This document shows positions 18,468 to 27,026 of a stretch of 64,000 nt of DNA, one piece after another. Under the pieces are notes generated by a model. The model ran no database searches. It saw only the letters and a list, made by a program, of their open reading frames with translations, and was not told where the DNA came from. The position numbers and the translations under genes were made by a program. Within the stretch, counting starts at the first letter, position 1. Each line of letters opens with the position of its first letter. Origin of the DNA: CAYUNE01 sp964446115 (GTDB taxonomy: Bacteria; Desulfobacterota; Desulfobulbia; Desulfobulbales; Desulfobulbaceae); assembly GCA_964446115.1 (NCBI GenBank), contig CAYUNE010000008.1:62001-126000 (forward strand), in the 5' to 3' direction.

Positions 18468-20258
18468 TTATAAGAGTTGATAGAAGATATATGCGGCCAG
18501 GGCAACGGCGGCAAACGATGCGGCAAAGTAGAGGGTATATTGAATCTGGCCGCTCTGGACCAGACGAACCCGTCCACCCAGGGCCCGCACCGAGCGGGCG
18601 AAACCATCGACAATGGTGTCGATGACGTTCCAGTCAAACCAGCTCCAGAAGCGGGCCAGGGTCATGAGAATGCCCAGGCCGACAACGCGGTACGCCTCTC
18701 CCCAGGCCGTATCGAACCACTGCAGCGGATGCTTGACCAGCCAGAGAAAACCCCTGCCGCCCATGCGGTAGAACCAGTCCATGCTCAGGGTAATCTTGGC
18801 TTCCGGTTCGGTATACTTTTTCAAAAGGACAAAGGCCACCGCCGCCAGACCGAGCAGTTGGGAGGTTTCCAGAAAATGATAGGCGGTATAGGGTTGATAA
18901 TGGACCGGGTAAGGCAGCAGTCTGTAGAGCAGGACCGGAAAGGAACCCACCGCTATGCAGAGCCCGGAGCCGATCAGCATTGCAAACTGCATGTTCCAGC
19001 AGGGATCGGCGGCCTTGTCCCACACCTCTTTGGAGCAGTTGTTTTTCCCGAAAAAGAGAAAATAGGGCAGCTTGAGTCCATTGTAGATGAATGTGCCGGT
19101 GGCACCGAACATCAAGAGCCAGGCAGCCCAGTTGACGTGGATCTCGTACATGGAGGTGATGATCATCGACTTGGAGACATAGGCGGCGAAAAACGGCGCC
19201 GCGGAGATGGATTGGCAGCCGATGATGGTGTACACCATGGTGGCCGGCATCTTCTTGTACAGACCGCCCAGGTTGGTGAGCTTGGCCTTGCCGGTCATGT
19301 GAAGCACCGATCCGGTGCCCATGAACAGCAGACTCTTATAGAGAATATGGGCCACGGCGTGGGCGGCGGTGCCGTTGATGGCCAGCTCGGTGCCGATACC
19401 AACACCGGCGACCATATAGCCCACCTGGCTCACAATGGACCAGGCCAGGAGCTTGCGGATGTCGTTTTCCATGATGGTGTAGATCATGCCCCAGAGGGCC
19501 ATGATGACACCCAGCAGAACCAGAAGATCCATACCCGGAAAACCACGGGCCAGAGTATAGACGGCGGTTTTTGTGGTTACTGCACAGAGAAAGACGGCGC
19601 CGTTGAAGGAGGCGTTGGAATAGGCATCCGGCAACCAGGCATGCAGCGGCACCACGGCGGCGTTGAGACAGAAACCGGCCAATATCAGATAGGTGTAGGC
19701 TTCGGGATGGGTCACGTCCAGCAGGGAAAAGCTGATATCGCCCACCGCCTGATAGCGCAGCATGATCCCGGCAAGGAGAATCACCCCCCCGGCGGCATGC
19801 ACCAGGATATACCGATAGCCGGCAGCCATGGATTTTTCACTTTGCCGGAGCCAGATGAGAAACACGGAGGCAAACGCCATCAGTTCCCAGAAGAGAAAGA
19901 GGCTCAGATAGTCGGCACAGAGGATGACACCCAATGATCCGGCAACATAGCCCCAGGCCGCCATATGGTCGCCGGCGCGATCCACATGCAGGCCATAGAG
20001 GGTGCCGATGATGCAGACCAGGGCCATGATCAGCGCAAAGATGCTGGAAAGCCGGTCCACCCGGCCGAACACCAGTTGCCAGTCCATGAAGTGATAGATC
20101 CCGAAGGTACCGTGATGGCCGCTCAGATAGATAACATCGAGCAAGGTGAGGACTGGAACCAGAAAGAGATACGGTTTCCGGAACGGTCCCCGGACAAAGG
20201 GCAGCAACAGTGCCCCGAAGATCAGGATCAGCGAAGGATGAATAATACTACCGGTCAT
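18468..20258 (-). CDS. NuoL/MrpD-like antiporter subunit with TM7 lysine replaced
   Basis: This 596-residue membrane protein has about 14 core TM segments plus a C-terminal extension of about 130 residues ending in a further helix, as in NuoL. The TM5 glutamate segment is present (LSLFLFWELMAFASVFLIWL) and TM8 keeps a lysine (AVTTKTAVYTLARGF). In the TM7 loop, FCLNAAVVPLHAWLPDAYSN has Asn where NuoL, NuoM and MrpD have the key lysine, and the usual APTPVS is replaced. ATG 20258 has GAGGA upstream and overlaps the small upstream gene by 11 nt. It is probably the distal or lateral antiporter-like subunit of this complex I; naming it NuoL is reasonable but not certain. Confidence 0.85.
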   Translation of the reverse strand: MTGSIIHPSLILIFGALLLPFVRGPFRKPYLFLVPVLTLLDVIYLSGHHGTFGIYHFMDWQLVFGRVDRLSSIFALIMALVCIIGTLYGLHVDRAGDHMAAWGYVAGSLGVILCADYLSLFLFWELMAFASVFLIWLRQSEKSMAAGYRYILVHAAGGVILLAGIMLRYQAVGDISFSLLDVTHPEAYTYLILAGFCLNAAVVPLHAWLPDAYSNASFNGAVFLCAVTTKTAVYTLARGFPGMDLLVLLGVIMALWGMIYTIMENDIRKLLAWSIVSQVGYMVAGVGIGTELAINGTAAHAVAHILYKSLLFMGTGSVLHMTGKAKLTNLGGLYKKMPATMVYTIIGCQSISAAPFFAAYVSKSMIITSMYEIHVNWAAWLLMFGATGTFIYNGLKLPYFLFFGKNNCSKEVWDKAADPCWNMQFAMLIGSGLCIAVGSFPVLLYRLLPYPVHYQPYTAYHFLETSQLLGLAAVAFVLLKKYTEPEAKITLSMDWFYRMGGRGFLWLVKHPLQWFDTAWGEAYRVVGLGILMTLARFWSWFDWNVIDTIVDGFARSVRALGGRVRLVQSGQIQYTLYFAASFAAVALAAYIFYQLL

Positions 20259-20496
20259 AATAATCCTCACGGGTCTGGATTCCTGAGTGGCCGTACCAGC
20301 GGGCAATGCCGATGGCGGCGGAGGCGGCGATAAAACCGTAGAGCGACCAGAAAAACGGGATATGTTTTTCCGCCCAGGTATGGGCATGGCTCTTGTCGAT
20401 AACCAGGGAAAGCAGACCGATACAGCCGAGGAAGATGTACCAGGTCACCCGCACGGCCTTCTGATGTTTGATAATGAAATCGCAAAATTTAATCAT
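20248..20496 (-). CDS. Small two-TM membrane protein of the complex I cluster
   Basis: This 82-residue protein has two hydrophobic segments (about 18-33 and 50-66), a histidine-containing loop (KSHAHTWAEKHIPF) and a basic/acidic tail. It is tightly embedded: its start overlaps the preceding antiporter-like gene stop by 4 nt and its end overlaps the next antiporter-like gene by 11 nt. I do not recognise a named family. Its placement between two antiporter-like subunits suggests an accessory or spacer subunit of the membrane arm; this is inference from position alone. Confidence 0.75.
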   Translation of the reverse strand: MIKFCDFIIKHQKAVRVTWYIFLGCIGLLSLVIDKSHAHTWAEKHIPFFWSLYGFIAASAAIGIARWYGHSGIQTREDYYDR

Positions 20497-21989
20497 CCCG
20501 TCACCATTTTGACAAATTGCATCATAAAATCCGGATAGATACCGATGATCACCGACACGGTGACCGCGATCAGGATCGGAATCAGCATGGAAAGCGGCGC
20601 CTCCCGGATGCCGGTCTCGGCTTCACCGTCGGGGCGGGGGCCGAAAAAAGCCTGGTAGGTCACCGGTGCGAAATAACCGACATTGAGCACGGTGGAGGCA
20701 ATCAGGATCAGCAAAATTCCCACCTGATGCGCCTCCATGGAACCCACCAGCAGATACCACTTGGTCACGAAACCCGCCACCGGCGGAGCGCCGATCATGG
20801 AGAGCGAGGCCACGGCGAAGGCGCCGAAGGTAAAGGGCATGGTACGTCCAAGACCGCTCATCTCGGAGATATACTTCTTGTGGGTGGCGATGAAGATGGC
20901 GCCGGCGCAGAAAAAGAGGGTGATTTTGGAAAATCCGTGGTTGACGATATGGATGAGGCCGCCTTCGATGGAATGGGGCGTCAGCATGGCCACTCCCAGG
21001 ATAATGTAGGAGAGCTGGCTGACCGTGGAATAGGCGAGGCGTGCCTTAAGATTATCCTTGGACAGGGCGATGACCGAGGCCATGATAATCGTGAAGCCGA
21101 CGAAATAGGCGGTGGGAATACCCAGATTAAGCCGGGTCATGGTATCGACGCCGAAGACGTACAGCATGGTCCTGGTGGTGCAGAAGACCCCGACCTTGAC
21201 CACGGCCACGGCATGCAGCAGGGCGGAAACCGGCGTGGGGGCGACCATGGCGCCGGGCAGCCAGTGGTGCAGCGGCATGATGCCGTTCTTGGCAAATCCC
21301 AGGATGCAGAAGCAGTAGAGCATGATGATCACCCAGGATTTCGTATCCGCCGGAAACATGCCCGTCATTATGTTGTGGGGGAAATCCAGATTTCCCACCA
21401 GGACATAGATGAGAATGAGTGCCGGCAGCAGGAACATCTTAGCCGTGGTGGTCAGATAGATAATATACTTTCGTGCGCCGGCATACCCCTCTTCGTCCTG
21501 ATGATGAGCGACCAGGGGATAGGTGCACACCGAGACGATTTCGTAGAAGAGGTAGAGGGTGAAGAGGTTGTCGGAAAAGGCAACACCGATGGCACCGAAG
21601 ATGGCCAGGGCGAAACAGGCGTTGAAGCGGGTTTGCTTATGCTCGTCATGGGCCCGCATGTAGCCCATGGAGTAGTAGACGGCGATGATCCACAGAGATG
21701 AGGCGACCATGGCGAAGATCATGGAAAAACCATCGGCGCGCAGGGTGATGGAGAGACCGGGCAGGATATTGAAAATCGGGTAGACCAGAGTCTTGCCGGC
21801 GCGCAGGGCCGGAATAAAGGAAAGGACGATGATAAACAGAAAAATCGAGGCACAGGAGGAGACCGCCTCCCGCAGGTTGGGATGGTTTTTCTGGGTCATC
21901 ACCACCAGGCTGCCGACAAGCGGAATCAGCACCGCCAGCAGCAGGTCCGAACTCTCTACAATGTGTGCACTTGTGGAAACAGCGTCCAT
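20493..21989 (-). CDS. MrpD/NuoL-type antiporter-like subunit of the complex I cluster
   Basis: This 498-residue membrane protein has about 14 TM segments. It carries the TM5 glutamate (LYLFYEIVSVCTYPLVAHH), the TM7 lysine in GFAKNGIMPLHHWLPGAMVA, APTPVSALLH, and the TM8 lysine in AVAVVKVGVF. Unlike NuoL it ends after the core without a long C-terminal helix, so it resembles MrpD/NuoM more than NuoL. ATG 21989 has an AAGAGA site; a TTG at 22016 would only add nine residues. It lies 81 nt downstream of nuoK. Together with the genes at 18468, 16908 and 15424 it gives four antiporter-like subunits, one more than the usual three. Confidence 0.88.
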   Translation of the reverse strand: MDAVSTSAHIVESSDLLLAVLIPLVGSLVVMTQKNHPNLREAVSSCASIFLFIIVLSFIPALRAGKTLVYPIFNILPGLSITLRADGFSMIFAMVASSLWIIAVYYSMGYMRAHDEHKQTRFNACFALAIFGAIGVAFSDNLFTLYLFYEIVSVCTYPLVAHHQDEEGYAGARKYIIYLTTTAKMFLLPALILIYVLVGNLDFPHNIMTGMFPADTKSWVIIMLYCFCILGFAKNGIMPLHHWLPGAMVAPTPVSALLHAVAVVKVGVFCTTRTMLYVFGVDTMTRLNLGIPTAYFVGFTIIMASVIALSKDNLKARLAYSTVSQLSYIILGVAMLTPHSIEGGLIHIVNHGFSKITLFFCAGAIFIATHKKYISEMSGLGRTMPFTFGAFAVASLSMIGAPPVAGFVTKWYLLVGSMEAHQVGILLILIASTVLNVGYFAPVTYQAFFGPRPDGEAETGIREAPLSMLIPILIAVTVSVIIGIYPDFMMQFVKMVTG

Positions 21990-22070
21990 AATCTCTTTTC
22001 CCTTACCGTGAAACAATCACGGAAACAGTTCGTTGTATCATGTATTTATCGGTGGATGATCAATGCGGAA

Positions 22071-22397
22071 TCAGCCTCGCATGTCTATAACTTCTTCGGT
22101 GTCGATGGTCTTGTAATTCCGGTACACGGCGATAACGATACTGACGGCGATGGCGGCTTCGGCAGCGGCGATGGCCATGATAAAAAGGGTGAAAATCTGA
22201 CCCATGGCCGGGTTTGGTGCCGTGAAGCGGTTGAATGCCATGAAGTTCATGGAAGCGGAGGCCAGGATCAGCTCCGCGGAGATCAGCATGCCGATGATCG
22301 TCCGCCTGGTCACCAGGCCGTACATGCCGAAGGCCATCAACATGGCGCCGAGAACCAGATAGGTGCCGAGACAGTTGTAGAGGTTGAGTATGTTCAT
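22071..22397 (-). CDS. nuoK: Complex I subunit K
   Basis: This 108-residue protein has three TM segments and the NuoK pattern: GLVTRRTIIGMLISAELILASASMNF, with the conserved membrane glutamate, and a second glutamate in AIAAAEAAIAVSIVIAVY. It starts 2 nt after the nuoJ stop and joins the proton path between NuoN and NuoJ. Confidence 0.95.
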   Translation of the reverse strand: MNILNLYNCLGTYLVLGAMLMAFGMYGLVTRRTIIGMLISAELILASASMNFMAFNRFTAPNPAMGQIFTLFIMAIAAAEAAIAVSIVIAVYRNYKTIDTEEVIDMRG

Positions 22398-22399
22398 GA

Positions 22400-22948
22400 T
22401 CAGTTCCTTCCGCGGCGCGCCAGAACCAGAGCGCCGATAATTGCGATGAGAAGCACCAGCGAGATGAGTTCGAACACCATGGAATGACTGGTGAGGAGAA
22501 CAGTGCCCATATGTTTCATGTCGCCCCGTCCCTGGCGTGGAAAGATCTGCCAGGGTGTCTTCAAGGCCAGGATCGACAGAGCGGCAAAGACGAGACCGCC
22601 CAGGGCAAAACCCAGGGGACCGATGAGCGGCGCATTTTTAATGCCCGGCGCTTCTCCCTCTTCCGGAGTGGACATCATGATGGCAAAGGCGATGAGGATG
22701 GAGACCGCGCCCACGTAGATGAGCATTTGCATCATGGCCACAAAGGGAGAAAGCAGAAAGTAATAAACCCCGGCAACCCCGGTGAAGCAGAGGGCCAGGC
22801 CGGAAACCGCCCGGACAAGCCTTCTGGAGGTGGTTGCGATGAAGGCGCCGGTGACAAGCATTCCCAGGGTCACCAGAAAAACCAGGCCGACGAAACTCTC
22901 GGCGGAAAAGAGCGCCGCGCCGGCCGTCTGACAGATTGTTCCTTGCAT
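22400..22948 (-). CDS. nuoJ: Complex I subunit J
   Basis: This 182-residue protein has five hydrophobic segments, with the NuoJ-like stretch VYYFLLSPFVAMMQMLIYVG and VSILIAFAIMMSTPEE. ATG 22948 shares one base with the nuoI stop (TGATG), indicating translational coupling; the frame continues upstream inside nuoI without meaning. A long hydrophilic loop around residues 95-120 (EEGEAPGIKNAPL) precedes the last helices. Confidence 0.94.
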   Translation of the reverse strand: MQGTICQTAGAALFSAESFVGLVFLVTLGMLVTGAFIATTSRRLVRAVSGLALCFTGVAGVYYFLLSPFVAMMQMLIYVGAVSILIAFAIMMSTPEEGEAPGIKNAPLIGPLGFALGGLVFAALSILALKTPWQIFPRQGRGDMKHMGTVLLTSHSMVFELISLVLLIAIIGALVLARRGRN

Positions 22949-23388
22949 CAGCCCTGTTCCTCCAGTCGTTTGATGAGATCGAAGATGTAGTCTTCCTTGC
23001 GGGTGCTGGCCAGATTGTAATCCTTGGAAAAGCGGATGGCGTTCACCTTGCAGCTTTCGATACAGGAGCCGCAGAGACTGCACTTGGTAAAGTCAAGGAT
23101 ATAGCTGGTGAGCACCTTTTTTTTGGCCCCTTCCGGCTTTTTGCCCTTCAGGGAGATGCAGTCGGATGGGCAGGCCCGCTGGCACATGCCGCAGACGATA
23201 CACTTGGGGGCCCCGGTCTTCTCGTTTTTGACCAGTTCGATGTGACCGCGAAAGCGGTCGGGAATCTCCGGAACCACATGGGGATACTGTTCTGTGACCA
23301 CCGGCTTGAAAAACTCAGAGGCAGTGATGGACAGTCCCGTAATCAGGCTTTTGGCGCCGCCGAAGATATCGTTCCAATATTCATTCAT
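22948..23388 (-). CDS. nuoI: Complex I subunit I, 2x[4Fe-4S] ferredoxin-type
   Basis: This 146-residue iron-sulfur protein has two CxxCxxCxxxC motifs: CIVCGMCQRACP at about 63-74 and CSLCGSCIESCK at about 103-114. It relays electrons from the input module toward NuoB. Since NuoE, F and G are absent from this cluster, its electron donor is probably ferredoxin or another soluble partner rather than NADH; that is inference from gene content. It starts 81 nt after nuoH. Confidence 0.95.
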   Translation of the reverse strand: MNEYWNDIFGGAKSLITGLSITASEFFKPVVTEQYPHVVPEIPDRFRGHIELVKNEKTGAPKCIVCGMCQRACPSDCISLKGKKPEGAKKKVLTSYILDFTKCSLCGSCIESCKVNAIRFSKDYNLASTRKEDYIFDLIKRLEEQG

Positions 23389-23469
23389 GATTCTTGTTAT
23401 CCGTTTCGCTTTCGGTTGGTCGCTGGAGGCTGCAATCGGTTCGTGCTTTTTTCTCCTTCCTCCGGGACA

Positions 23470-24456
23470 TCAAAAAATCTTCAGAAACAGAGCCGCGGTC
23501 AGCAGGTTGACCAGGGAAAAGGGGATCAGGATCTTCCACGACAGGTTGAGAAGTTTGTATATCTGGGTGCGCGGATAGGTCCAGCGCACCAGGATGATCG
23601 AAAAGATCAACAGGTAAATCTTGATCAGAAACCACCAGATACCCGGAAAGAGACCGAAAGGACAGTCCCAGCCGCCCAGAAAGAGAATTGTGGTGAGACA
23701 GGCGCCGACAACGATATTGAGATATTCACCCATCATGAAGAGGCCGAATCCCATGGAGCCGTATTCGGTCATGAAGCCGGCGATCAGCTCACTTTCGGCC
23801 TCGGCCATGTCAAAGGGCGCCCGGTTTGTTTCCGCAATGGAGCAGATATAGAAGATAATGAAAGAAACCGGCATGAGCAGCGATTTGTCCAGCCGGAAGA
23901 TATTCCAGTGCCAGAAACCGCCCTGTTGCGCCTGGGCGATCTGCTCCAGATTCATAGAGCCGGTGATCATGACGATGGTGATCACCGTCACCAGCATGGG
24001 GATCTCGTAGGCCAGGTTCTGGGAAACCGAACGGGCGGCGGAGATAACCGCGTACTTGTTACCCGAGGCCCAGCCCCCGAGCAGGATGGCGATCATGGCA
24101 ATGGAGGCCAGGGCAAAGATGAGCAGCACCGAAAGATCAACGGCCCTCCCCTGGACCTTGTCGGAAAAGGGAATGACCACCATGGAGGTCAACGCCGGGA
24201 TCATTGCCAGCACCGGCGCCACCCGAAAAAGGGCGCCATCCACACCGCGGGGAACAAGCAGCTGCTTGGTCATCAGTTTGATGCCGTCTGCAAGGGGTTG
24301 CAGCAGGCCGAAGGGGCCGACCTCCTTGGGGCCGGTACGGCGCTGGATATGACCGGCGCCTTTGCGCTCGCACCAACCCAGATAGGCGGCGTTGAGTCCG
24401 GCAAAGGCCATGAAGCCGATGAGATAGAAAATTGGTCGCCAGATACTTGTGTCCAT
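23470..24456 (-). CDS. nuoH: Complex I subunit H
   Basis: This 328-residue membrane protein has about eight TM segments and the hallmark quinone-site loops: ERKGAGHIQRRTGPKEVGPF, GLLQPLADGIKL, and the acidic AEAESELIAGFMTEYGSM. It forms the quinone-binding junction with NuoB and NuoD. ATG 24456 is preceded by AGAGGGAA. It lies 29 nt after nuoD. Confidence 0.96.
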   Translation of the reverse strand: MDTSIWRPIFYLIGFMAFAGLNAAYLGWCERKGAGHIQRRTGPKEVGPFGLLQPLADGIKLMTKQLLVPRGVDGALFRVAPVLAMIPALTSMVVIPFSDKVQGRAVDLSVLLIFALASIAMIAILLGGWASGNKYAVISAARSVSQNLAYEIPMLVTVITIVMITGSMNLEQIAQAQQGGFWHWNIFRLDKSLLMPVSFIIFYICSIAETNRAPFDMAEAESELIAGFMTEYGSMGFGLFMMGEYLNIVVGACLTTILFLGGWDCPFGLFPGIWWFLIKIYLLIFSIILVRWTYPRTQIYKLLNLSWKILIPFSLVNLLTAALFLKIF

Positions 24457-24485
24457 TTTTTCCCTCTTCTTTTCCCGCAGGCCGT

Positions 24486-25604
24486 CTACCGGTCAATTTC
24501 CGGAATCACCAGATCAAGACTGCCCATGAAGGCGAGGGCATCGGCCAGCAACATGCCCTCGGCGATTTCACCGAACATACTCAGGTTGCAGTAGGTGGGA
24601 GAGCGCAGCTTGAGGCGATAGGGTGTTTTTGTGCCGTCGCTTACCAGACGGCAGCCGAAGGTGCCGCGTGCCGCCTCAACCGCGCCGTAATAATCACCCT
24701 CGGGCGGTTTGAGAATTTTGGGCACCTTGGCCTGGATGGGTCCTTCCGGCAGCTGATCCAGGGCCTGCTCAATGATCCGCATGGATTGCTCGATCTCATC
24801 CATGCGTACCATGTAGCGGGCCATGGAATCACCCTCCTCATAGACCGGTACGTCAAAATCGAAGTTGGGATAAACCGAGTAGGGTTCGTTTCTGCGCACA
24901 TCGTAGCACACGCCTGACCCGCGCAGAACCGGCCCGGTGGCGCCATAGCGACGACACTGCTCCTTGCTGACCACCCCGATTTTTTCAATCCGCTTTCTGA
25001 GGATGATATTGCCGGTAACCAGATCGTGATAGATACGCGGCAACCGGGAGCGCAACCGCGTAAGGAAGGCCCGGGTGCCCTCTATGAAGTTGTCGTCGAT
25101 ATCGTTGTAGACACCGCCGAAACGAAAATAGCAGTAGGTGAGCCGCGAACCGGTGACACTCTCCAGCAGGTCAAGGATTTTTTCCCGGTCGTCAAAGGCG
25201 TAAAGCAGGGGGGTGAAGCCGCCGAGATCAAGAACAAAGGCCGCCCACCAGAGGAGGTGGGAGGAGATGCGATTGAGCTCCACGGTGATCACCCGGATAT
25301 ACTCGACCCGCTCCGGCACCTCGATTCCTGCGGCCCGTTCAACGGTGAGGCAGTAACCGTGGTTGTAGGCCAGGGCGTGCAGGTAATCCATGCGCGCCGT
25401 ATTGTTCATGAACTGGGCATAGGTTCCGGCCTCGGCCATTTTTTCATGCATGCGGTGAATATAGCCGAGCACGGGTTCGGCCTTGACAATGTACTCGCCG
25501 TCCATGGTGAGCTTGACCCGCAAAACGCCGTGGGTGGCAGGATGCTGGGGGCCGAGGTTTAGGACGAAGGTCTCGTCGGGTCGGCAGGTAATCGGCACGC
25601 TCAT
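24486..25604 (-). CDS. nuoD: Complex I 49-kDa-type subunit D
   Basis: This 372-residue soluble subunit is homologous to hydrogenase large subunits, with the motif LNLGPQHPATHGVLR near the N-terminus, GYIHRMHEKMAE, the NTARMDYLHALAYN segment, and the C-terminus DLVIPEIDR characteristic of NuoD. It shapes the quinone pocket with NuoB. It overlaps the nuoC stop by 4 nt. It is separate from NuoC rather than fused. Confidence 0.96.
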   Translation of the reverse strand: MSVPITCRPDETFVLNLGPQHPATHGVLRVKLTMDGEYIVKAEPVLGYIHRMHEKMAEAGTYAQFMNNTARMDYLHALAYNHGYCLTVERAAGIEVPERVEYIRVITVELNRISSHLLWWAAFVLDLGGFTPLLYAFDDREKILDLLESVTGSRLTYCYFRFGGVYNDIDDNFIEGTRAFLTRLRSRLPRIYHDLVTGNIILRKRIEKIGVVSKEQCRRYGATGPVLRGSGVCYDVRRNEPYSVYPNFDFDVPVYEEGDSMARYMVRMDEIEQSMRIIEQALDQLPEGPIQAKVPKILKPPEGDYYGAVEAARGTFGCRLVSDGTKTPYRLKLRSPTYCNLSMFGEIAEGMLLADALAFMGSLDLVIPEIDR

Positions 25605-26131
25605 GGCTTGAAGTCCTTTAACAGTGGATGGAAATCGGCATCCTCGGGAAGCAGCAGGGGGACAAGATAGGGATGTCCCGTGAACCTGATACCGAAAAAG
25701 TCATGGGTTTCACGTTCATGCCAGGAGGCGGCGGGGAAGACCTCCGAAACCGTTGGAATTTCAGGTTTCTCGCGGGGAAGGAAGGCGCGAACCACCACCC
25801 GGCAAGCTTGCTCATCGCTGCGGTTGTAATCGTAGATCACCTCCATCTTTTTCTCCTTGATCCGGTCCACTCCGGATATGGCCTCAAGGAAATAACCCAG
25901 ACGGTCCATGATCTCGGCCGCCGCCACCACCTGATCCGCCTCGCAGAGCAGATCAAGATGGGTGCCGCGGGTCATATAGTCGGTGATCATCACACCCGGT
26001 TGCCGTTCTTCCCCGGCCGCGGCCTCCTCCTGCGCACTCTCCTCCTCCTTTTTTTCCGGGTCATCCGAGGCTGCGACCTGATCCGGATAGAGTGACAGCA
26101 GGGCTTCTCTTGTCTTTTCGATCATACTCAT
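25601..26131 (-). CDS. nuoC: Complex I 30-kDa-type subunit C
   Basis: This 176-residue protein has the NuoC signature HERETHDFFGIRFTGHP near the C-terminus and a preceding alpha/beta domain. It carries an unusual acidic, low-complexity stretch at about residues 24-44 (EKKEEESAQEEAAAGEE) that separates the N-terminal helix from the domain. Start and stop both overlap neighbours by 4 nt. It scaffolds NuoD and NuoI on the peripheral arm. Confidence 0.95.
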   Translation of the reverse strand: MSMIEKTREALLSLYPDQVAASDDPEKKEEESAQEEAAAGEERQPGVMITDYMTRGTHLDLLCEADQVVAAAEIMDRLGYFLEAISGVDRIKEKKMEVIYDYNRSDEQACRVVVRAFLPREKPEIPTVSEVFPAASWHERETHDFFGIRFTGHPYLVPLLLPEDADFHPLLKDFKP

Positions 26132-26649
26132 GTCAGACTTCCTATCTTCTCCGGCTGCCGGCGCGGCCAGCTTTTACGCCGCTTGCCGATAATCTTCTCC
26201 TCCAGAACCATGATTCCCTCCAGCAGGGCCTCGGGACGGGGAGGGCATCCGGGGATGTAGACATCGACGGGCAGGAACTGATCCGCTCCTTCGACGACAT
26301 TATAGTTGCCCTTGAATTTGAACGGCCCCCCGGAAATGGCGCAGTTGCCCATGGCGATCACCCATTTGGGTTCGGGCATCTGGTCGTAGAGGGTTTTGAC
26401 GCCCGGGGCCATTTTCTTGGTGATGGTTCCGGCCACGATCATCACATCGGACTGGCGTGGCGATGGTCTGAAAACTTCGGCGCCGAAACGGGATATGTCC
26501 CAGCGTGAACCGCCGGTGCACATCATCTCAATGGCACAGCAGGCCAGACCGAAGGTCATTGGCCACAGCGAGTTGGCGCGGCCGAGATTAAGAAGGGTGT
26601 CCAGTGCTGCGAACTGGATTACTGATGACGGTACGTTCTCTTTTCCCAC
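26128..26649 (-). CDS. nuoB: Complex I subunit B, carrier of cluster N2
   Basis: This 173-residue protein has the cysteines for the terminal [4Fe-4S] cluster: the pair in FGLACCAIEMM, one in AMGNCAISGGPF and one in YIPGCPPRPEALLEG. It starts with GTG at 26649, supported by AAAAGGAG seven nt upstream. This start lies inside nuoA, overlapping its end by 31 nt. It hands electrons from NuoI to the quinone. Confidence 0.96.
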   Translation of the reverse strand: MGKENVPSSVIQFAALDTLLNLGRANSLWPMTFGLACCAIEMMCTGGSRWDISRFGAEVFRPSPRQSDVMIVAGTITKKMAPGVKTLYDQMPEPKWVIAMGNCAISGGPFKFKGNYNVVEGADQFLPVDVYIPGCPPRPEALLEGIMVLEEKIIGKRRKSWPRRQPEKIGSLT

Positions 26650-27026
26650 GTGAATACTCCTTTTACCCAGGCATAGACCACGGCAAGCGATAAGATGGCG
26701 ACAAACAGGACGACTTCGATAAAGTCACGGATAACAAATTGCGGACTGTTATAGGCAACGGCAACCGGAAAGAGAAACAGCACATCCACGTCGAATGCCA
26801 GAAAGATCAGGGCATAGAGATAGTAGATGATGCCGAAACGGATCCAGGCCGTGCCGATGGGTTCCATGCCGCATTCGATGAACTGCTCGGTCTTGCCGAC
26901 AATATTGCGGGTATGCGAGGAAGGACTGAGCAGCTTGACGATAATGATCGGCCCGATCCCGAAGGCGAGGGCCCCCATGAGAAAAATGGTGACATAGATG
27001 ATATTGGTCAGGGTTTGTTGATCCAT
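26619..27026 (-). CDS. nuoA: Complex I subunit A
   Basis: This 135-residue protein has three TM segments and the NuoA motif ECGMEPIGTAWIRFGIIYYL, followed by FLAFDVDVLFLFPVAV with the conserved acidic pair. ATG 27026 is preceded by AAGGAGAA; the open frame runs on to 27065 without a better site. It is the first gene of the nuo cluster, so the promoter region lies between 27027 and about 27110. Confidence 0.95.
   Translation of the reverse strand: MDQQTLTNIIYVTIFLMGALAFGIGPIIIVKLLSPSSHTRNIVGKTEQFIECGMEPIGTAWIRFGIIYYLYALIFLAFDVDVLFLFPVAVAYNSPQFVIRDFIEVVLFVAILSLAVVYAWVKGVFTWEKRTYRHQ

Noticed and set aside
22936..24594. Plus-strand open frame of 552 codons opposite nuoI and nuoH
   Set aside because: It crosses two well-supported complex I genes on the other strand and shows histidine- and glycine-rich shadow composition.
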